From the NCBI GenBank assembly GCA_963797005.1, contig CAWCOF010000009.1:310001-374000 (forward strand): a stretch of DNA of 64,000 nucleotides. The letters run 5' to 3'. The notes under the pieces are model-generated. The model was not told the DNA's origin, searched no databases, and worked only from the letters and a program-made list of their open reading frames with translations. Below, piece after piece: positions 59,615-64,000 of this stretch. Position 1 is the first letter of the stretch, and every line of letters starts with the position of its first letter. Position numbers and translations under genes: made by a program. The DNA is from AWTP1-13 sp963797005 (GTDB lineage Bacteria > Pseudomonadota > Alphaproteobacteria > Rhizobiales > Hyphomicrobiaceae).

Positions 59615-60034
59615 TCAGCGAGCCGGTAATATCCGGAACTTGGCATTGCGTCCAATGCGATAGGTCTCGAAGTCGGCACGGTCGATGGTGAGGATGGTGC
59701 GGATGCCCTCGCGGTGGGCCACATGCACCAACGTGGCGTCGGCGAAGTCCATGGGCCGATCGGCGTAGCGGACCATCAAGGCCTCGAGCGCGGGCAGGTC
59801 CGCGTCGGCGATCGGGGCCACGGTGATTCTACTGGTGAGAATGAAGGTCCACGCGAGTCGCGTAAGGCCACCGACTTTCGAGGCAAAGTAGAACGTTTCA
59901 GCCAGGACTGCGGTCGTGGTCACTAGCGGCAGACTGGCCTCAGCCAAAGCTTCCAGGCAGGCCCCGTGCCAGGAGTCACGCCGGTCGACGATGGCGAGCA
60001 GCGCGCCGGTATCAATCAGGTCGCCTGGAGGCAC
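59615..60034 (-). CDS. vapC: VapC-type PIN-domain toxin
   Basis: A 139-residue PIN ribonuclease. Acidic active-site residues are visible: Asp8 (LIDTGALL), Glu46 (AVLAETF), Asp96 and Asp99 (MDFADATLV). PIN toxins of this class cleave tRNA or rRNA when free of antitoxin. The gene overlaps the antitoxin by 23 bases, the usual translational link. Confidence 0.87.
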   Translation of the reverse strand: MPPGDLIDTGALLAIVDRRDSWHGACLEALAEASLPLVTTTAVLAETFYFASKVGGLTRLAWTFILTSRITVAPIADADLPALEALMVRYADRPMDFADATLVHVAHREGIRTILTIDRADFETYRIGRNAKFRILPAR

Positions 60035-60344
60035 GCCGCCTACTCTCGCGATATTTCTTCATCAAGGCCTCTCCCATGACCTCGCGCACGCGTTCGTTCG
60101 TTGCGGAACCGATATGCGCCCCGGGAATTTCCTCTGCGGAGATCTTCTCTATCGCCTTGGCGAGTTGCATTCTGAGCCGACGCTGCTCTCCGCCGGGTCG
60201 TCGACCATTCAGCCAATCGCGCGCGATGCGCTCCAGGATGACGCCGACGCTTGTGTTCTCGGCTCTAGCTGCTGCTTCGAGCTCGGCCTTCAGGGCGGGC
60301 GTGACGCGCCAGCTGTAGACCTCGGACTTGCTCATCTTGTTCAT
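60012..60344 (-). CDS. vapB: VapB-type antitoxin
   Basis: A 110-residue partner. The N-terminal ribbon-helix-helix-like part is SWRVTPALKAELEAAARAENTS, given in part; the C-terminal half is highly charged (RRLRMQLAKAIEKI), as for the toxin-binding arm. ATG 60344 lies on the edge of a palindromic operator; an in-frame ATG three codons in (60335) is an alternative start. It forms the toxin-neutralising complex with VapC and should repress its own promoter. Confidence 0.8.
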   Translation of the reverse strand: MNKMSKSEVYSWRVTPALKAELEAAARAENTSVGVILERIARDWLNGRRPGGEQRRLRMQLAKAIEKISAEEIPGAHIGSATNERVREVMGEALMKKYRESRRRASRRPD

Positions 60345-60380
60345 GCACTACAGTGTAGTGCAACGCGCCGAGCCGGTCAA
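60344..60380 (-). promoter_or_regulatory. vapBC promoter and operator
   Basis: On the minus strand TTGACC (60375-60380) and TACACT (60352-60357) are 17 bases apart. The perfect palindrome TGCACTACA-G-TGTAGTGCA (60344-60362) overlaps the -10 and touches the antitoxin ATG; it is the likely VapBC binding site. The -35 contains the ileS stop codon (TGA at 60377-60379). With this -10, transcription would begin at about the ATG. Confidence 0.75.
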
Positions 60381-63300
60381 TGCGCGGTACCCGCACGATC
60401 GTCGAACTCGCGCACGGCGGCCGCGTCCCGCGCGGAGAGCTCGGGAAAAGCGGGATCACCGCCGACATCGTCGGTGATGCGCCAGGAGCGTGCGCACTTC
60501 TTGCCCGCCGCCAGCTTCGGCACCACACCGACGCCCGCGACGTCGGCCAGCGTGAACGCGCCTTTCGGAGGATCGCCCGCGACCACCTCGATGCCGGAGG
60601 TGATGCACACCTCGGCGAAATCGATGTCGGCGAGCGCCCCGAGCAGCGTCTCGTCGGCAACGAACACGCGCGGGGCGGCCTCCAGCGACGAGCCGATCTT
60701 CTTGTTGGCCCGCTCGATCTCGAGCGCGCCGGTGACGACGCGGCGCACGCGCTTGATCGCCTCCCAGTCCTCGGCCAGGGCATCGTTGCGCCAGGCCGCG
60801 GGAAGCCTCGGGAAGAGCTCCAGGTGCACGGAGCCCTCATCGGACGGATAGCGGGCGAGCCAGGCCTCCTCGGCGGTGAAGCACATCAGCGGCGCCAGCC
60901 ACGTCACCGTGCAGCGGAAGATCTGCTCGATCGTCTCGAGCGCCGCCCGGCGCTTGCTGCTCGAATAGGGCTCGCAGTAGAGCCCGTCCTTGCGGATGTC
61001 GAAGTAGAAGGCGGAGAGGTCCGTGTTCATGAACTGCGACAGCACCGCCACCACGCGCTTGTAGTCGTAGTCCGCGTAGGCCTTGCGGACGATGCCATCG
61101 AGCTCGAAGAGCCGGTGCAGCATCAGCTGCTCCAGCTCCGGCATGGCCTTGGGGCTCACCTTCTGCTTGGGGTCGTAGTGCGCCAAGGTGCCAAGCATCC
61201 AGCGCAAGGTGTTGCGCATCTTGCGGTAGGTCTCGACGAAGGTCTTGAGGATCTCGGGCCCGATCCTCGTGTCATCCGCATAGTCGGAAGCAGCCACCCA
61301 GAGCCGCAAGATGTCGGCGCCCGAGCCTTTGATCACGTCCTGGGGGGCGACCACGTTCTTCAATGACTTCGACATCTTCTGCCCCTTCTCGTCGAGGACA
61401 AAGCCGTGGGTCAGCACGATGTCGAAGGGCGCGCGGGCGCGCGTGCCGCAGCTCTCGAGCAGCGAGGACTGGAACCAGCCGCGATGCTGGTCGGAGCCTT
61501 CCAGGTACATGACGTGGTCGTTGCCGCCGTCGCGCACCCGGCTGACGCCGGCAAGGCCGGGGAAGGCCTCCGGATCCTCCAGCGTGAAGGCGTGGGTGGA
61601 CCCAGAGTCGAACCACACGTCGAGAATGTCGGTGACGTGCTCCCAGTCCTGAGGCTTGTCGACCAGGCCCTCGAGGAAGCGATCCTGGGCGCCCGCCTCG
61701 AACCACGCGTCCGCACCGCCCTCGGTCATGGCCTTGCGGATGCGCCCGATCAGCTCGTTCGACTTGGCGAACCTGGGCCCCGGGATCACCTCGCCTGTCT
61801 CCTTGTGCTGGAAGACGGTGATGGGCACGCCCCAGGCGCGCTGGCGCGAGATCACCCAGTCGGGGCGCGCATCGATCATGCCGCGCAGGCGGTTCTGGCC
61901 CATGGCAGGGACGAACTCGGTCTCGCCGATGGCCTGCAGGGCAAGCTCGCGCAGGGTCTGGTTGCCACGGGATTCCCTCTCCCCGCCTTTCGCGGGGAGA
62001 GGGTTAGGGTGAGGGGCAGACGCTAGCGCTGCGGTTTGTGGCTGCCCCTCACCCCGACCCTCTCCCCGTAAGAACGGGGAGAGGGAGAAGAGCAGCGGCT
62101 TGTCCATGGCGATGAACCACTGCGGCGTGTTGCGAAAGATGACGGGCTTCTTGGAGCGCCAGGAGTGCGGGTACTGGTGCTTGAGGCGGCCGCGGGCGAT
62201 GAGCGCGTCGGCCTCGACGAGCGCCTTGATGACGGCGTCGTTGGCGTTGCCCTTGTTGCCCTTGTCGTCGATGACCTGCTTGCCCTCGAAGCCCGGCGCC
62301 TCCTTGGTGAAGCGGCCGTCGCCGTCCACGGTGAAGGGAATGGCGGGGTCGATGCCGCGCGCCTTCAGCTTCGCGGCATTCTCCATCCAGACGTCGAAGT
62401 CCTCGCGCCCGTGCCCCGGCGCGGTGTGCACGAAGCCGGTGCCGTCCTCGTCGGTGACGTGATCGCCCGCAAGAAGCGGCACGTCGAACCCGTAGCCGAG
62501 CGCCTTGAGCGGATGTGCGCAGACATGGGCCTCGAGGTCCTGCGGCGTAACGGTGCCCAGGCTTTCGAAGGCTTCGACCTTCGCCGACTTCATGACCTGC
62601 TCGGCAAGGTTCTTCGCGATGATGAGGAGATCGCCTTCGCGCGCCCAGTTCCCGGCCGGGGCGGCCGTCACGCGATAGAGCTTGTACTCGATCTTGTTGG
62701 CGTAGCTGATCGCCCGGTTGCCGGGGATCGTCCACGGCGTGGTGGTCCAGATGACGACGGACGCACCCAGCAGCTTCGGAGAACCGGGCCTTTCGGGAGC
62801 GTCGCCGACTTGCCTCGACAGGGGGAACTTCACCCACACGGTGTCGCTGGTGTAGTCGTGGTACTCGACCTCGGCCTCCGCCAGCGCCGTCTTCTCAACC
62901 ACGGACCACATCACCGGCTTGGAGCCGCGATAGAGCGCGCCGTTCATGGCGAACTTCATGAGCTCGGCGGCAATCGTCGCCTCGGCCTTGTAGTTCATGG
63001 TCGAGTAGTAGTGCTCCCAGTCGCCCTCCACGCCGAGCCGCTTGAACTCCTCGCGCTGGACGCCGATCCAGTGCTCGGCGAAGGCCCGGCACTCCTCGCG
63101 GAACTTGCGCGTGGCTTCGGGGTCGTCGAAGGCCGGCTTCTCGCGGCCCTTGGCACGGTACTGCTCCTCGATCTGCCATTCGATGGGGAGGCCGTGACAG
63201 TCCCAGCCCGGCACGTAGTTGGAATCGAAGCCCAGCATCTGCTGGGAGCGCGTGACCATGTCCTTCAGGATCTTGTTGAGCGCGGTGCCGATATGGATGT

Positions 63301-63508
63301 TGCCGTTGGCGTAGGGGGGGCCATCGTGAAGGACGAACTTGGGCCGGCCCTTCGCCGTCTCCCGCAGGCGGTGGTAGAGGCCGATCTTGGCCCAGCGCTC
63401 CAGGAGCTTGGGCTCCATCTGCGGCAGCCCCGCCTTCATGGGGAAGGCCGTCTTGGGCAGGAACAGGGTCGCGCTCCAGTCGCGCGTTTCGGTCTTGGTC
63501 GAGGTCAT
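60377..63508 (-). CDS. ileS: Isoleucyl-tRNA synthetase with in-frame repeat insertion
   Basis: A 1043-residue class I aminoacyl-tRNA synthetase. The HIGH-type motif is NIHIGTALNKI (His72), the KMSKS loop is KGQKMSKSLKN near residue 713, and GWDCHGLPIEWQIEEQY is family-specific. Residues about 475-511, in the editing/catalytic core junction between QWFIAMDKPL and GNQTLRELALQAI, are encoded by a 111-base palindromic repeat and read as Ser/Pro/Gly/Glu-rich filler (PHPNPLPAKGGER). Without that insert the length is about 1006, normal for alphaproteobacteria. It precedes vapBC and lspA on the same strand. Confidence 0.95.
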   Translation of the reverse strand: MTSTKTETRDWSATLFLPKTAFPMKAGLPQMEPKLLERWAKIGLYHRLRETAKGRPKFVLHDGPPYANGNIHIGTALNKILKDMVTRSQQMLGFDSNYVPGWDCHGLPIEWQIEEQYRAKGREKPAFDDPEATRKFREECRAFAEHWIGVQREEFKRLGVEGDWEHYYSTMNYKAEATIAAELMKFAMNGALYRGSKPVMWSVVEKTALAEAEVEYHDYTSDTVWVKFPLSRQVGDAPERPGSPKLLGASVVIWTTTPWTIPGNRAISYANKIEYKLYRVTAAPAGNWAREGDLLIIAKNLAEQVMKSAKVEAFESLGTVTPQDLEAHVCAHPLKALGYGFDVPLLAGDHVTDEDGTGFVHTAPGHGREDFDVWMENAAKLKARGIDPAIPFTVDGDGRFTKEAPGFEGKQVIDDKGNKGNANDAVIKALVEADALIARGRLKHQYPHSWRSKKPVIFRNTPQWFIAMDKPLLFSLSPFLRGEGRGEGQPQTAALASAPHPNPLPAKGGERESRGNQTLRELALQAIGETEFVPAMGQNRLRGMIDARPDWVISRQRAWGVPITVFQHKETGEVIPGPRFAKSNELIGRIRKAMTEGGADAWFEAGAQDRFLEGLVDKPQDWEHVTDILDVWFDSGSTHAFTLEDPEAFPGLAGVSRVRDGGNDHVMYLEGSDQHRGWFQSSLLESCGTRARAPFDIVLTHGFVLDEKGQKMSKSLKNVVAPQDVIKGSGADILRLWVAASDYADDTRIGPEILKTFVETYRKMRNTLRWMLGTLAHYDPKQKVSPKAMPELEQLMLHRLFELDGIVRKAYADYDYKRVVAVLSQFMNTDLSAFYFDIRKDGLYCEPYSSSKRRAALETIEQIFRCTVTWLAPLMCFTAEEAWLARYPSDEGSVHLELFPRLPAAWRNDALAEDWEAIKRVRRVVTGALEIERANKKIGSSLEAAPRVFVADETLLGALADIDFAEVCITSGIEVVAGDPPKGAFTLADVAGVGVVPKLAAGKKCARSWRITDDVGGDPAFPELSARDAAAVREFDDRAGTAH
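61975..62085. repeat. In-frame palindromic repeat inside ileS, CCCTCTCCCC family
   Basis: Exactly 111 bases (37 codons): hairpin CCCTCTCCCCGC / GCGGGGAGAGGG, then GGTTAGGGTGAGGGGCAG, and the mirror part CTGCCCCTCACCCCGACC closing with CCCTCTCCCCGT / ACGGGGAGAGGG. It is the same family as the intergenic elements at 42961-43104 and 12294-12420, but here lies within an essential gene and keeps the frame. Confidence 0.92.
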
Positions 63509-63615
63509 GGAAAATGCCGTCCGTGGCAGGCTGATGCGAAATGCGGCGAAAGATTAAGGGGGTCCGCCCCGGGCGCCCTCAGGCGACCGGGCCCGTAATT
63601 CGCGTGTCAATCAGC

Positions 63616-63782
63616 CTAGTGTGATGATCGAGAAGTCCGCTACATCGCGTTTGGCTGGGTGGTGGAGCGGACTTCTCGATCTGAATCACACTAGAATCCA
63701 TCATTTGCTAGTGTCCTTCAGATCGCGAAATTCGTTCCGAGCAAGCCGCAGATTGAGGCGAATTTCGCGATCAGGACACTAG
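63616..63782. repeat. CTAG-ended paired-hairpin element, copy 2
   Basis: The palindromes span 63616-63694 and 63708-63782 with the same 13-base spacing as copy 1. Arms are conserved almost base for base while the loops differ, and the unpaired TCA/TGA triplets are at the same places. It lies about 110 bases upstream of the ileS start. Confidence 0.9.
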
Positions 63783-64000
63783 CTGTGGATGGTGACATGG
63801 CGCGGCACTGTAGCGGCGTCACTCCAGGCCGGCAACCTCGGCGCTCGCGCGCGGCGGATGAACGCCAGAGGATGTTGTGCATCGTTCAGTCGTCTGTTGC
63901 GGAGGGACAACAACGCGGAGCGCCGCGCGATTTTGTCCAAGCGGAAGTCGAAACCAACCGGGTGAAAGCCGGCTATGGTCGGATGGGGAATGTCGCAGCG
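63783..64000. other. Non-coding end of window
   Basis: About 220 bases upstream of the repeat hold no frame or motif that I can assign. The gene that would normally precede ileS is not in view; this may be intergenic sequence before it. Confidence 0.35.

Noticed and set aside
61975..62085. The ileS insert as a genuine extra domain
   Set aside because: Its DNA is a near copy of intergenic palindromes, and the encoded residues are low-complexity.

Overview
This is a high-GC alphaproteobacterial chromosome segment, most likely from the Hyphomicrobiales (Rhizobiales). I infer this from the gene blocks (moxR/DUF58/DUF4159; DUF1285/Nudix/DUF6111/CCA-adding enzyme; ileS/lspA/lipoprotein/two M16 peptidases), from a LexA box of the form GAAC-N7-GAAC before nrdJ, and from the dense short palindromic intergenic repeats. 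There is one tRNA (Arg, anticodon ACG) and no rRNA or CRISPR array. No complete insertion sequence or prophage is visible.

Layout. 1-4.3 kb: the 5' part of a histidine kinase, then a sulfur module with periplasmic sulfite dehydrogenase (sorA, sorB) divergent from a persulfide dioxygenase-rhodanese fusion. 4.4-11.5 kb: a minus-strand MoxR / DUF58 / DUF4159 / membrane vWA-like operon. 11.7-19.8 kb: housekeeping genes (carboxymuconolactone decarboxylase-like, DUF1285, RraA-like, CoA-type Nudix, DUF6111, cca, AspH-like, pncB, 2-hydroxyacid dehydrogenase). 19.8-27.6 kb: an EmrAB pump with a MarR regulator, then an RND adaptor and transporter. 27.8-33.4 kb: a membrane / 2Fe-2S / class III cyclase fusion and a B12-dependent ribonucleotide reductase split by an endonuclease-type intein. 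34-38 kb: a surface-glycan cluster (O-carbamoyltransferase, glycosyltransferase, GDP-mannose 3,5-epimerase-like). 38.2-40.8 kb: a two-gene aconitase X operon divergent from a GntR regulator. 41.7-43.6 kb: a thiolase-like protein and its DUF35 partner. 43.7-46.5 kb: two coupled GTPases, the second frameshifted. 46.7-49.9 kb: a translationally coupled DUF2064 transferase / GT-C / radical SAM-SPASM operon. 50-55 kb: OmpA-like, DUF2147, an ABC exporter and an esterase. 55.6-63.5 kb: two M16 peptidases (both frameshifted), a lipoprotein, lspA, a VapBC module and ileS.

Most unusual signals. (1) The nrdJ intein sits immediately before the cysteine expected to carry the thiyl radical, and nrdJ also has an apparent 1-nt deletion, in a 12-nt tandem repeat, that removes its cysteine-rich tail. 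(2) Two copies of a paired-hairpin element have CTAG at every palindrome end and conserved arms with variable loops; the inner arms can also pair with each other. (3) A 111-nt palindromic repeat, also present between genes, is inserted in frame inside ileS. (4) Several genes take their stop codon or C-terminal tail from such repeats. (5) Single-base frameshifts recur in otherwise well-conserved genes, so they are either assembly indels or real decay. Very high GC creates long open frames opposite most real genes; these have been left out.
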